Below, in pieces: positions 8,862 through 17,579 of a stretch of DNA of 64,000 nucleotides. The position numbers and the translations under genes were made by a program. The first letter of the stretch is position 1, and the number at the start of each line of letters is the position of its first letter. Under the pieces are notes generated by a model. The model was not told the DNA's origin. It ran no database searches and saw nothing but the letters and a program-made list of their open reading frames with translations. This stretch comes from Polyangia bacterium (GTDB lineage: Bacteria; Myxococcota_A; Polyangia; Nannocystales; Nannocystaceae), in contig JAUIKS010000010.1 in assembly GCA_030430565.1 (NCBI GenBank), forward strand, positions 62,001-126,000. Direction: 5' to 3'.

Positions 8862-9829
8862 GGCGCGCCCTCCGATCGCGGCGCGGTCGCGTCAGCGTCA
8901 GCGTAGCTCAGCGCGCGCAGCTCGAGGCAGGGGACGTGGGCGGCGTTGCCCGTGTAGCGCTCGGCCTTCCAGGTGCCCGAGAGGGTGGTGACGAGCTCGA
9001 CCTCGACCTCGCGCTCGCCGGGCTCGGTGGGCAGCGCGAAGCCGGCCCAGCCCTGGCTGTCGGTGAACACGAAGCGACCCGCGAGCGCGCCGTCGATCGT
9101 GACCGAGAGCAGCAGCGGCGCGTCGCTGCGCAGGCGGGCGTTGAAGTCGGCGAAGCCGACGTGGCCGCGCAGCTCGTCGCCGAGCGGCGCGCGGGGGTAC
9201 ACGAGCCGCAGGCGCGCGCCGTCGTCGACGCGCAGCGCGAGGCAGCGGCGCGGGCGGTAGCTGATCTCGAGGGTCTCGAGCGCGACCTTGCCCTGCTCGC
9301 ACGACCAGGCCCCGGCCGCGCCGCGGCAGCGGCCGCGCTCGTCGAAGAGCTGCAGGCCGGCCGCGTCTCGCCAGTCGTCGACGAGCGCGCCGGCCCCGGG
9401 CTGCTCGTAGTGATGGAGCTGGAGCGCGCCGAAGGCCTCGCGCCCCGTGTAGGTCGGAGCAGACAGGTCCCCGAGGTCATCTTGCAGCCGCGCGTGCCAG
9501 CGGGCGCCGTCGAGGCCGACGACGTGGAGGCGCGGGGCGCCGTGGAGGTCAGCGGGCGCGACGCTGTCCCAGCCGCGCAGGCGCGTCGACTCCATGCGCG
9601 CGCGGGGTCCCAGCCACGGCTGCGCGAGCAAGACGGGCTCCTCGGCCGGGAGCGCCTCGACGGCCTGGGCCAGCGCGGCCCAGTCGTCTGCGGTCGCGCG
9701 CGACCGATACGCGCGGGCGGCCGCGAGGCACTCGAGGAGCGCGAGGATCAGGATCACGCCCAGGCCGATCCGCGCGCGCCCTGCCGGGCGCCGCCACTCG
9801 CCGGCTTTGGATGCGCTCTCCGTCGTCAT
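8858..9829 (-). CDS. single-pass membrane protein of unknown function in glycan operon
   Basis: The 323-residue product has one N-terminal membrane helix (ARIGLGVILILALLECLAAA) and then a soluble, mostly beta-predicted extracytoplasmic part (for example HVGFADFNARLRSDAPLLLS and VEVELVTTLSG). ATG 9829 overlaps the stop of the upstream gene (ATGA), and its own stop overlaps the start of the GT39-like gene, so it is translated with both. The region resembles the solute-like beta domains that accompany GT39 enzymes, but no family was recognised. Confidence 0.7.
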   Translation of the reverse strand: MTTESASKAGEWRRPAGRARIGLGVILILALLECLAAARAYRSRATADDWAALAQAVEALPAEEPVLLAQPWLGPRARMESTRLRGWDSVAPADLHGAPRLHVVGLDGARWHARLQDDLGDLSAPTYTGREAFGALQLHHYEQPGAGALVDDWRDAAGLQLFDERGRCRGAAGAWSCEQGKVALETLEISYRPRRCLALRVDDGARLRLVYPRAPLGDELRGHVGFADFNARLRSDAPLLLSVTIDGALAGRFVFTDSQGWAGFALPTEPGEREVEVELVTTLSGTWKAERYTGNAAHVPCLELRALSYADADATAPRSEGAP

Positions 9830-12663
9830 CGCGCCTCCGCGGGGTCGAGGTCGAGGTTGAAGTTGAAGTTGAAGCCGAGCCTGGGCGGCGCCTTGCCCTC
9901 GCTGCGGACGCGCGCGCGCAGGTCCCCGACGGCGCCCGCGGGCAGCTGGGTCGGGAGCGCGAGGTGGTTGCGACCTGGCCTGTGGGGCACGCGGGTGTCG
10001 ACGAGCGTTCGCCACTCCTCGCCGGGCGCGCGGACCGAGAGCTCGAGCTGGTGCGAGCCCTTGCGTCGGCCCTTGGCGTCGTCGTCGTCGATCGCGTACC
10101 AGCCGCGCAGGGTCTCGCCGAGCGGCACCGACTCGAGCACGAGCGCGGCGTCCCCCTTGCGAGCGCGCTCGACCACCAGCGCCGGGTAGATCAACATGTC
10201 GGTCTTCAGCGGCCCGGCCGCGATCGCGCGGCGCTCGCTCGCCTTCGCGGGCAGCTGGGCGCTAGCGAGGACCTGCTCGCGGGCGTAGCCGCGGGACCAG
10301 CGGAGCCCCACGGCGAGCGTCAGGAGCAGCGCGACGGTCGCGAGGACCCAGGGCCGCAGCAGCCGCAGCGAGAGCGTCTCGAGTCGCTCGAGCAGGGCGC
10401 TCGCCCTGGCGCCGGCGAGGCCGAGCAAGCCGAGCGCGAGCGCCGAGAGCGCGCTGATCAGCAGCCCGATGATGTCGACCGGGAGCCAGCGGACGTAGCG
10501 GAGCTCGATGTCGCCGCCGCCGGGCTGCAGCGCCGCGGCCATCACCGTCGGCTCGGTCCCGTCGTCGCCGTGGGCCTTGCCGCCGCGCAGCCGCCCCTCG
10601 CGACGGTCCGCTTGGGTGGCGAGCGCGGGCGCGCCGTGGCGTGGCGCGAGCACCGGGAGCTCGACCCACTCGAGCGGCGTATCGCCCTGGCGCATGCGCC
10701 AGCGCGGGTGCCCAGCGATATGCGTGATGAGCCAGGTCGGCGCGCTCGGGTCGTCCTGCGCGCGCGGGCTCACGGGCTTGTGCGCCGGCGTCGAATTCCC
10801 GCCGCCCTCCGTGACCCGAAGGCGCACGAGCCCCTCGCCGGGCAGCCCCTCGACCCACTCGAGCGCGCCGGGGCCCTCGAGGTGCGCCAACATGTCCACC
10901 GGGCGCTGCTGTTTGAGAAAGACGTCGCGCTCGTGCACGCGGATGTCGCCGAAGCGCGCGACCTCGGTGGTGCCGCGCCCGCCCGAGCGAGCGCCGCGCG
11001 TGATCACGTAGCGCACGCCGAGCTGGTCGAAGATCCGCGCGCCGCCGACCTCCGGCTTGTGCACGAAGTTGTCGCCCGGCGTGAAGCCGAGCTTGTAGAC
11101 CGGCGTGTCCGTGTAGACCGGCGCGTCCATGAACCAGTGGCTGTTGCGCGGGGCCTTGAACGCGATCCTGTACGGGCGCTCGCTGGCGGCACGCTGCGCG
11201 CGGGCCCAGTCGAGGAAGGCCGCGTAGTCGGCGGCGAGCTCGGGCCGCGTGGGGTCGCGCTCCAGCTGCAGCGGGATCCAGTGCTTCTGGGTGATCGCGC
11301 GGGCCTGCTGGGCGACGCCCGCGGCGAGTGCGAGGGCCGAGAGCGCGGTGACGACGGCGAGCGCGAGCCGGAGCCGCCGGTCTTGGAGGAACCGTGGGAG
11401 CCGCCGCGCGCTGCTGCTGTCTTGTTGGGGTTGAGAGCCGCGCCAGAGCGCGCGCGCGAGCTCGACGAGCAGCCCGATGCCCGCGCCTGTCAGAAGGAAC
11501 AGCCACGGCTTCGCGGCCGTCAGGAACCGCTGGTACTGGATGTGGGTAAAACCCTCGCTCAGCCAGTCGAGCCGCAGCGTCCACAGGGCCTCGACGCTGG
11601 CGAGCGCCCACAGCGTGACGGCGAGCAGCGCGACCAGGCGCAGCGCTCGCCGCCCGAGCAGCGCCGCGTAGACCACGGCCGCGAGCGCGAGCTGACCGGC
11701 GAGCGCGGGCATGAAGTGGGCCCAGCGGCCGCGCTCCAGCACCTGCTTCGCCATGAGCTCGAGCGGCGCGTAGAGCCAGCCGTAGCTCGCCATCCAGCCG
11801 CGGTGCGCGAGCATCGGCAAGAGCCACCATGCGGCGAGGCCGAGGCCGAGGCCGAGACCGACGCCGGCGTGCAGCAGCGCGCGCACGAGCCTGGGGTGTC
11901 GACGGTCCTGCGGCCGCGCCTCGGGAGGACGTCGGCGCGGCGGGCTGAGCCCGATCACCAGCGTGAAGGCGAGGCCGGCGCCCGCGAGCACGAGCATGCT
12001 CATGGGGTGGGCGAGCAGCGCGAGCCCGGCGTAGAGGCCCGCGAGCGCGAGGTGACGTCGACGAGCGCCTGCCTGGTTAGACATGTCCTCGAGGTCGCCT
12101 GACGCGCGGCTGCACAGCAGCAGCTCGGCGATCGCCAACGTCACCAGCGAGGTCGCCAGCGCCTGCGGCCAGACGCCGTAGAAGATCGTGTAGATCCAGC
12201 CGCCCTCGCGGTAGGCTCCGACGTCGACGAGCGCGAGCGCGGCGGCGACGAGGCCGGGCCACGGCCCGAGCGCGAGCGCCCGCCCGGCCCGCAGCAGGCT
12301 CCAGCCCTGCAGCAAGAACACCAGCGTCAGCACCCACGCGTAGCAGCGCTCCCACGAGAGCAAGCCGAGGCCGAGGCCGTGCAGCCCGGCGATCGCGAGG
12401 TCGCCGAGCGGCGGGTAGAGCTCGCCGGCCGGGAAGCCGAAGAACCACAGCTCGCTCCACCCGCTGAGCTGCCCGCGCTCGAACATAAACTGGCCGATGA
12501 GCCAGGCCCGCGTGAGGTGGACGGTGTGGTCCGCCGACAGCGGCATGCGCCCGAGCGGCACCGGCCACAGGAGCGCCAGGCCCAGGATCGTGATCAGCAG
12601 CGCCGGCAGCCAGCGCGCCGCGGCCGTGCGCCAGCCAGCTCGCAGCTCAGCGCGCGGGGACAC
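9826..12663 (-). CDS. large polytopic membrane protein, PTPS-related/YfhO-like
   Basis: The 945-residue protein has a long multi-spanning N-terminal part (about residues 15-420), a soluble segment with KAPRNSHWFMDAPVYTDTP and YVITRG, further helices around 700-760, and a C-terminal extracytoplasmic domain. The first loop (SADHTVHLTRAWLIGQF, then WFFGFPAGELYPPLGD) matches the membrane family annotated as 6-pyruvoyl-tetrahydropterin synthase-related, which is in fact GT-C-like. It starts with GTG 17 bases inside the methyltransferase gene. Probably a glycosyl or lipid-linked transferase; reaction unknown. Confidence 0.75.
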   Translation of the reverse strand: MSPRAELRAGWRTAAARWLPALLITILGLALLWPVPLGRMPLSADHTVHLTRAWLIGQFMFERGQLSGWSELWFFGFPAGELYPPLGDLAIAGLHGLGLGLLSWERCYAWVLTLVFLLQGWSLLRAGRALALGPWPGLVAAALALVDVGAYREGGWIYTIFYGVWPQALATSLVTLAIAELLLCSRASGDLEDMSNQAGARRRHLALAGLYAGLALLAHPMSMLVLAGAGLAFTLVIGLSPPRRRPPEARPQDRRHPRLVRALLHAGVGLGLGLGLAAWWLLPMLAHRGWMASYGWLYAPLELMAKQVLERGRWAHFMPALAGQLALAAVVYAALLGRRALRLVALLAVTLWALASVEALWTLRLDWLSEGFTHIQYQRFLTAAKPWLFLLTGAGIGLLVELARALWRGSQPQQDSSSARRLPRFLQDRRLRLALAVVTALSALALAAGVAQQARAITQKHWIPLQLERDPTRPELAADYAAFLDWARAQRAASERPYRIAFKAPRNSHWFMDAPVYTDTPVYKLGFTPGDNFVHKPEVGGARIFDQLGVRYVITRGARSGGRGTTEVARFGDIRVHERDVFLKQQRPVDMLAHLEGPGALEWVEGLPGEGLVRLRVTEGGGNSTPAHKPVSPRAQDDPSAPTWLITHIAGHPRWRMRQGDTPLEWVELPVLAPRHGAPALATQADRREGRLRGGKAHGDDGTEPTVMAAALQPGGGDIELRYVRWLPVDIIGLLISALSALALGLLGLAGARASALLERLETLSLRLLRPWVLATVALLLTLAVGLRWSRGYAREQVLASAQLPAKASERRAIAAGPLKTDMLIYPALVVERARKGDAALVLESVPLGETLRGWYAIDDDDAKGRRKGSHQLELSVRAPGEEWRTLVDTRVPHRPGRNHLALPTQLPAGAVGDLRARVRSEGKAPPRLGFNFNFNLDLDPAEAR

Positions 12664-13291
12664 CCAAGATCACCGTCCAGGGGAGCGGGCGGCGGACCTC
12701 GAGCGCGCGCAGCTGGCTGCGCGCGAGCTCGACGAGCGCCCGGCGAGAGAAGTGTTGGATGTGCCCCGGGGTGTTGCCGAGCGCGCGCAGGTACTTGCCG
12801 CGCGCGACGTTGAGTGCGCGCCAGACCGGCTCCCACGGGGTGCTGATGAGGACGTGCCCGCGGGCGACGCGGGCGAGCTCGGCGAGCCCGGCGGCCGGGC
12901 GCTCGAGGTGCTCTAGGACCTCGCAGCAGACCACGAGGTCGACGCTCTTGTCCGCGTGCGGCAGCTCGTAGATCGAGGCCGCGCGGAAGCGGACCAGCGG
13001 GTCGACGCCCGGCACCTGTCCCTCGGGGCTAGCTCCCGCCGGCAGCTCGACATCGGTCGCCTCGAAGCGCGCGGGCCGGGGGCCGGCGCGCACGATCGTG
13101 TCGGCGAGCTTGCCCTCGCCGCAGCCGACCTCGAGCACCGTCTGCGGCGCGGCGCGGCGGTAGAGCTCGAGCACCGCGTCGGTGAAGCCGCGCATCAGGT
13201 AGCGCGCGATCGGGTTCTTCGTCCCGTACTTGTCGTAGACGTTGCCGACGATGTTGCCGGCGTCCGCCGTGGGCGCGCGGGCCTTGTCCAC
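12647..13291 (-). CDS. class I SAM-dependent methyltransferase
   Basis: The 214-residue protein shows motif I VLEVGCGEGKLAD, a motif II acidic end (FEATDVEL) and the post-motif CCEVLEHLERP, as in Methyltransf_11/25 enzymes. It starts with GTG one base after the GT2 stop, with a very strong Shine-Dalgarno (AGGAGGAGG) inside the end of that gene. Position between GT2 and the PTPS-related protein suggests a role in modifying a glycan or its lipid carrier. Substrate unknown. Confidence 0.85.
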   Translation of the reverse strand: MDKARAPTADAGNIVGNVYDKYGTKNPIARYLMRGFTDAVLELYRRAAPQTVLEVGCGEGKLADTIVRAGPRPARFEATDVELPAGASPEGQVPGVDPLVRFRAASIYELPHADKSVDLVVCCEVLEHLERPAAGLAELARVARGHVLISTPWEPVWRALNVARGKYLRALGNTPGHIQHFSRRALVELARSQLRALEVRRPLPWTVILGVPAR

Positions 13292-13292
13292 C

Positions 13293-14369
13293 TTAGCCGA
13301 CCTCCTCCTGGTCCTGGGCCGCGACTTGGTTGAGCCGCGGCGCGCGGGACCAGGGCGCCGCGCTGGTGCTGCGCAGGCCCGCGATCCCGGGCCGCGCCCC
13401 CGCGCGCTCGCCCCGGAGCGCGCGCAGCTCGGCCTCGAGCAGGCGCATGCGCGCGAGCGTCTCTTCGGACAGGCGCCTGTTGGCGGCCGTGAGGTCCCCG
13501 AGCAGCGCCATCAGCCCGACCACGAAGGCCAAGAGGATCGCGCCCACGGCGATCAGCAGCGACTGCGTGTGCCCGCTCTCCGCCGGGTAGCGCGTGACGA
13601 AGAAGTACAGGAAGCGGACCCCGAGCGCGACGCCGACGACCAGCAGCGCGAGCGCGATGCGGCCGAACGAGCGCAGCGGCCAGTACATGCTGTAGGAGCG
13701 CACGATCACCAAGCCGTTGCGGCGCACGTAGCTGCCGATCGAGCGAAACAGCCGCGACTCGCGGGTCTTCGGGTTGGTCTTGATCGCGACGTTCTCGATG
13801 GTCAGCCCGGCCTCGCCGGCCTGGATGATCGTCTCGAGCGTATACGTGAACCGGTTGTGCACGAACAGCGTCGCCGCGGCCTTGCGGTTGACGGCTCGAA
13901 AGCCGCTGGTCGAGTCGCGCACGTTCGTGCCCGAGGCCCGGCGGACCACGCCCGAGCCCCAGCGCTGCAGCAGCCGCTTGAGCGGCGAGAAGTGCTCGAT
14001 GCTGTCGGTCTCGCGGTCGCCGATCACGATGTCGGCCCGGCCCTCGAGGATCGGGCGCACGAGCCGGGCGATGTCCTCGCCCCGGTACTGATTATCGGCG
14101 TCGGTGTTGACGATGATGTCGGCCCCGAGCTGCAGGCACGCGTCGAGCCCCGCGCTGTACCCGGCCGCGAGCCCCCTGTTTCGCGGGAAGCGCAGCACGT
14201 GATGCACCCCCAGCTCGGCCGCGACCTCGCTCGTCCCGTCCGTGCTGCCGTCGTCGATCACCAGCACCTCGATCGCGTCGATACCCTCGATCACCCGCGG
14301 CAGGTCGGCGAAGGTCGCCCCCAGGTGCTCGCGCTCGTTGAGGCAGGGGATCTGGATGATGAGCTTCAC
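13293..14369 (-). CDS. family 2 glycosyltransferase, polyprenol-phosphate type
   Basis: Residues 1-240 are a GT-A domain: IPCLNEREHLG, the nucleotide-binding IDDGSTDGT (38-46) and the NTDADNQY metal-binding region, all typical of dolichyl- or polyprenyl-phosphate sugar synthases. Two membrane helices follow (about 245-310), then a short coiled coil (ANRRLSEETLARMRLLEAEL). Such enzymes load a sugar onto polyprenyl phosphate, the donor used by GT39/GT-C enzymes; both types are in this operon. It is the first gene of the minus-strand unit that runs to 7059. Confidence 0.88.
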   Translation of the reverse strand: MKLIIQIPCLNEREHLGATFADLPRVIEGIDAIEVLVIDDGSTDGTSEVAAELGVHHVLRFPRNRGLAAGYSAGLDACLQLGADIIVNTDADNQYRGEDIARLVRPILEGRADIVIGDRETDSIEHFSPLKRLLQRWGSGVVRRASGTNVRDSTSGFRAVNRKAAATLFVHNRFTYTLETIIQAGEAGLTIENVAIKTNPKTRESRLFRSIGSYVRRNGLVIVRSYSMYWPLRSFGRIALALLVVGVALGVRFLYFFVTRYPAESGHTQSLLIAVGAILLAFVVGLMALLGDLTAANRRLSEETLARMRLLEAELRALRGERAGARPGIAGLRSTSAAPWSRAPRLNQVAAQDQEEVG

Positions 14370-14481
14370 GGACAGGCGACACCGCTTGTACCACCCCCCG
14401 CGCGCCCCCGTCGACTTCCTGTGCCCTCCTCCCTACGTCTCTGTCGGCCTGTCGCCCCCCATGAACGTCGCGTGCAGAGAC

Positions 14482-14686
14482 CTCTCGAGAGCATGGGGGG
14501 CGGCCCACGAAGTGGGTCGCGCACGTGGCTCCCGCATCAGGTTCGCGGCACGCGGACCCAGGGCACCGTCCCCGCACGCACGGAGCGGGGCGGAGAGGAT
14601 GGGGCGGGGGGTCGGAAGAGGACTTAAGAGCATGTGAACGGCGCCCGAGACGGCGTCGTTCACGTGACTCCCGCATGGAGCGCCCC
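14482..14686 (-). promoter_or_regulatory. structured leader region upstream of the glycan operon
   Basis: The 471 bp gap 14370-14840 lies before the GT2 gene. It holds a CTCTCGAGAG palindrome (14482-14491), a small hairpin CCCAC/GTGGG (14504-14516), a long hairpin (14631-14666, CATGTGAACGGCGCC pairing with GGCG and CGTTCACGTG), and a 16 bp word repeated with one mismatch (CACGTGnCTCCCGCAT at 14522 and 14661). GGGGGGCG near 14494 can pair with CGCCCCCC near 14680. This could be an untranslated leader; function is inferred. Confidence 0.4.
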
Positions 14687-14756
14687 CCACCCCGTCCTCC
14701 AAGAGCTCCAGCGAGTCCCAGCGAGACACCCCCTCGAGCCCAAGAGCCCGAGTCCA

Positions 14757-14820
14757 AGTCCTCAAGTCCTCGAGTCCTCGAGTCCTCGAGTCCTCGAGTC
14801 CTCGAGTCCTCGAGTCCTCG
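14757..14820. repeat. octamer tandem array (agtcctcg)
   Basis: Eight head-to-tail copies of AGTCCTCG (the first is AGTCCTCA, followed by seven exact copies) and then a degenerate ninth, AGTCCTAC. The array lies 20 bases beyond the stop of the deacetylase gene, in the gap before the glycan operon. Each unit junction makes a CTCGAG site. Copy number is likely to vary between strains by slippage. Confidence 0.95.
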
Positions 14821-14840
14821 AGTCCTACCCAGCGAGTCGA

Positions 14841-15788
14841 TCAAGCACCCGCGAACTCAGCCGCCAAACGAACCGTCTCCGCGTGAATCTCCACGATGTC
14901 ATTCAGCTCGCGCGCGTAGCCCCCCGCCATGCTGATCGCCACCCCCACGCCCGCGCGCCGGCACGCCCCCAGCACCAGCGCGTCGCGGCGGGCCAGCCCC
15001 TGCTTGCTCAGCGCCAGGCGCCCCAGCGTGTCGTGCTCATACGGATCCGCGCCCGCCAGATAGATCGCCAGATCCAAGCTCCCGTCTGTCGCCCCCGCGC
15101 GGCCCAGCGCCTCCTCCAGGCCGCGCTCCAGCGCCCTCAAGTACTCCGCGTCGCCCGTCTGATCCGGCAGCGCGATGTCGAGGTCGCTCTCCTCTTTGCG
15201 GAACGGGAAATTGCGCGCGCCGTGGATCGAGAACGTAAAGATCGTCGGGTCGTCTTTTAGAATTTTCGCCGTGCCGTTGCCCTGGTGAACATCGCAGTCG
15301 AGGATCACGATCCGGCGCGCGCGGCCCTCCTCTTGCATCACGCGGGCCGCGACCGCGCTGTCGTTGAACACGCAGTAGCCCTGCCCGCGACCCGCGAAGG
15401 CGTGGTGCGTGCCGCCGGCGAGGTTGACCGAGACGTTGAGCGGGCCCGCGGTCCCGCGCTCGCGCCGGGTCGCGAGCGCCGCCCGGCACGCCTCGATCGT
15501 CGCGCCGCACGATCGTCGTGAACGCTCGACCAGGTTCGGCGACCACGGGAAGCCCAGCTCGCGCTGCTCACGGGCGGACAGCTGCCCCGTCCGCACGCGC
15601 TCGATGTAGTCGTGATCGTGGGCCAGCCCGAGCTGCTCATCGTCGGCGCCCGCCGGGATTCGCAGCGCCTCTTCGGAGACGAGCTCGCGGGCCTCGAGCT
15701 CCTCGCGCAGGCGGGCGTACTTCGCCATCGGGAACCGGTGGCGCGGCGGCAGCGGGAGCACGAAGGTGTCGGTGTAGAACACCCGCAC
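14841..15788 (-). CDS. histone deacetylase/AcuC-like deacetylase
   Basis: From GTG 15788 the product is 315 residues and begins RVFYTDTFVLPLPPRHRFPM, the usual start of bacterial class II HDAC-like proteins; the frame is open further upstream, but that part lies over the divergent gene. Zinc and charge-relay residues are present: GGTHHAF, DCDVHQGNGT, FSIHGARNFP and ADPYEHD. Family members deacetylate lysines, acetylpolyamines or small molecules. The gene diverges from the membrane protein at 15843 with a very short spacer. Confidence 0.88.
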   Translation of the reverse strand: MRVFYTDTFVLPLPPRHRFPMAKYARLREELEARELVSEEALRIPAGADDEQLGLAHDHDYIERVRTGQLSAREQRELGFPWSPNLVERSRRSCGATIEACRAALATRRERGTAGPLNVSVNLAGGTHHAFAGRGQGYCVFNDSAVAARVMQEEGRARRIVILDCDVHQGNGTAKILKDDPTIFTFSIHGARNFPFRKEESDLDIALPDQTGDAEYLRALERGLEEALGRAGATDGSLDLAIYLAGADPYEHDTLGRLALSKQGLARRDALVLGACRRAGVGVAISMAGGYARELNDIVEIHAETVRLAAEFAGA

Positions 15789-15842
15789 GCGCTGGTCTTG
15801 CCTTGAATTCGCCGGGTGTTCAAGGCTAGTGTCCCACCCCGG

Positions 15843-17579
15843 ATGGCGCCGCAGCCACAGCCCGTGGGCGCGACGCACGAGGCGACCGGGGCGCGCCTCG
15901 GCCTCGGCCTCGCGCTGCTCGCCATCCTCGTCGGCTTCATCCTCCACGCCCGCGCCTGGGCGTTCATCTGCGACGACGCCTACATCTCGTTTCGTTACGC
16001 CCACAACCTCGCGACCTACGGATCGCTCGAGTTCAACGTCGGGCTCACGCCGCCCGAGCGCGTCGAGGGCTACAGCAATTTTTTATGGGTCCTGCTGCTC
16101 GCCGCCGGCGCGCGCGTCGGCCTGGCGCCCGAGCGCCTGGCTCCGGCGCTCACGGTGCTCGCCGCGGGCGCGGGCCTGGTCCTGGTCGCCGCGCTGGTCG
16201 TCGCGCTGCGCGCGTCGTTTGTGTCCTCGGAGACATCTTCCTCCAGCGTCGCCTCGGGCGCGGGCCTGTCGCGGGGCCCTCGGCCGCTGCTCGCGCTCGC
16301 GCCGGCCGCCCTGCTCGCGGCCTCGGCCGACTACGCGGTCTGGTCGCAAGGTGGCCTCGAGACCAGCTTCGCGGCCGCGCTGACGCTCGCGGCGATGCTC
16401 GCCTGGTCGCGCGGGCGGCTCCGCAGCGCCGCGCTCCTGGCCGCCGCCGCCGGGCTCACGCGCCTCGACAGCCTGCTCCCGATCGCGCTGTTCGGCCTGG
16501 CCTGGCTGCTCGTCGTCGGCGTGTCGCGGGCGCGCGAGCACGGCTGGCGCGCGACGGTGCGCGCGCTCCCCTGGGCCCGTCTGCTGCAGGCGCTCGCGCT
16601 GTTCGCCGTGCCGCTGCTCGCGCAGCTGCTGTGGCGGCGCGCCTACTACGGCGCGTGGCTCCCCAACACCTGGGCGGTCAAGGCCCACGGGGCGCTGCTG
16701 CGCGGCACCTGGGGCCGCCTGTACGTCGAGACATGGTTCGATCAGCTCGGCCTCGTCTACGCCGCGCCGCTGCTCGTGCTGCTGCGGCCCCGGCACCTGC
16801 TGCTCGCGCTGCCGGCCGGCGGCGTGGTGCTCTACGCCTGGTCCGTCGGCGGCGACTTCATGGCCTACAGCCGGCTGCTCGTGGTAGCGACCGCGCTCAC
16901 CGCCGCGCTGCTCGCTTGGCTCCTGCTCGACGGCGTCACCTGGCTCGAGGGACTTGTGAGAGCGCGCGCGCCTCACCTCCTTCGGGCGCTGCCGGGGCTG
17001 CTGGCGCTGGCGCTCGCGCTGGCCGCGACCGCCGCGACCGCCCGGCGCAGCGCCGCGCGCTGGCGCCTCGATCGCGGCACGCCGGCCGGCTGGATCGACA
17101 AGCGCTGGGAGGGCGTGACCGCCATGGATCGCTTCGCCCGCGAGCGCGTGCACGTCGGCCGCTGGATGCGGGACAACCTCCCGCCCGAGACCTGGGTGAC
17201 CGTCGGCGCCGCCGGGGCCATGCCCTACGCCTCCGGCCTGCGGATCATCGACGCCTTCGGCCTCGTCGATCCCGCGCTCGTACGGCGCCCGGGGCTCGAG
17301 CCGCGGCACGGAAAACACGCCAGGCCCGGGCACCAGATCCAGGCGCCGCGCGCCTACATCCGCGAGCGCGACCCCGACCTACTGTGTCACGTCGGCGTCG
17401 TCAACAAGCGCGAGCCCGGGCCCCGCGACGCGTTTCGGCGCGGCTTCGGGCGCGGCTACACCTGGGCCTGCGTCGCCCCCGGCCCCGTCGCCGACGACCG
17501 CGAGCCCGACGGGGTGCTCGATCTGGGGTACTACTGCTGTCTGCGTCCGCGCGGGCGTGAGGTCGGACCGTTTCGATGA
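15843..17579 (+). CDS. GT-C membrane glycosyltransferase-like protein (AftB-like motif)
   Basis: The 578-residue protein has about ten membrane segments and a first loop ICDDAYISFRYAHNLATYG followed by RVEGYSNFLWVLL. The DD plus EGYSNFLW pattern occurs in GT-C proteins such as mycobacterial arabinosyltransferase AftB and many uncharacterised Gram-negative homologues. ATG 15843 is preferred; GTG 15816 would add nine residues. Its stop overlaps the start of the next gene (ATGA). It likely moves a sugar from a polyprenyl-phosphate donor; donor and acceptor unknown. Confidence 0.75.
   Translation: MAPQPQPVGATHEATGARLGLGLALLAILVGFILHARAWAFICDDAYISFRYAHNLATYGSLEFNVGLTPPERVEGYSNFLWVLLLAAGARVGLAPERLAPALTVLAAGAGLVLVAALVVALRASFVSSETSSSSVASGAGLSRGPRPLLALAPAALLAASADYAVWSQGGLETSFAAALTLAAMLAWSRGRLRSAALLAAAAGLTRLDSLLPIALFGLAWLLVVGVSRAREHGWRATVRALPWARLLQALALFAVPLLAQLLWRRAYYGAWLPNTWAVKAHGALLRGTWGRLYVETWFDQLGLVYAAPLLVLLRPRHLLLALPAGGVVLYAWSVGGDFMAYSRLLVVATALTAALLAWLLLDGVTWLEGLVRARAPHLLRALPGLLALALALAATAATARRSAARWRLDRGTPAGWIDKRWEGVTAMDRFARERVHVGRWMRDNLPPETWVTVGAAGAMPYASGLRIIDAFGLVDPALVRRPGLEPRHGKHARPGHQIQAPRAYIRERDPDLLCHVGVVNKREPGPRDAFRRGFGRGYTWACVAPGPVADDREPDGVLDLGYYCCLRPRGREVGPFR

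Noticed and set aside
9811..12102. Long open frame (about 760 codons) on the plus strand opposite the PTPS-related gene
   Set aside because: It is an antisense shadow caused by high GC content: no family, Arg/Glu/Gly/Ala-heavy composition, and the minus-strand frame has coherent membrane segments and coupled neighbours.
14757..14820. Octamer array considered as a CRISPR array
   Set aside because: Units are 8 bp with no spacers, and no cas gene is in the window.
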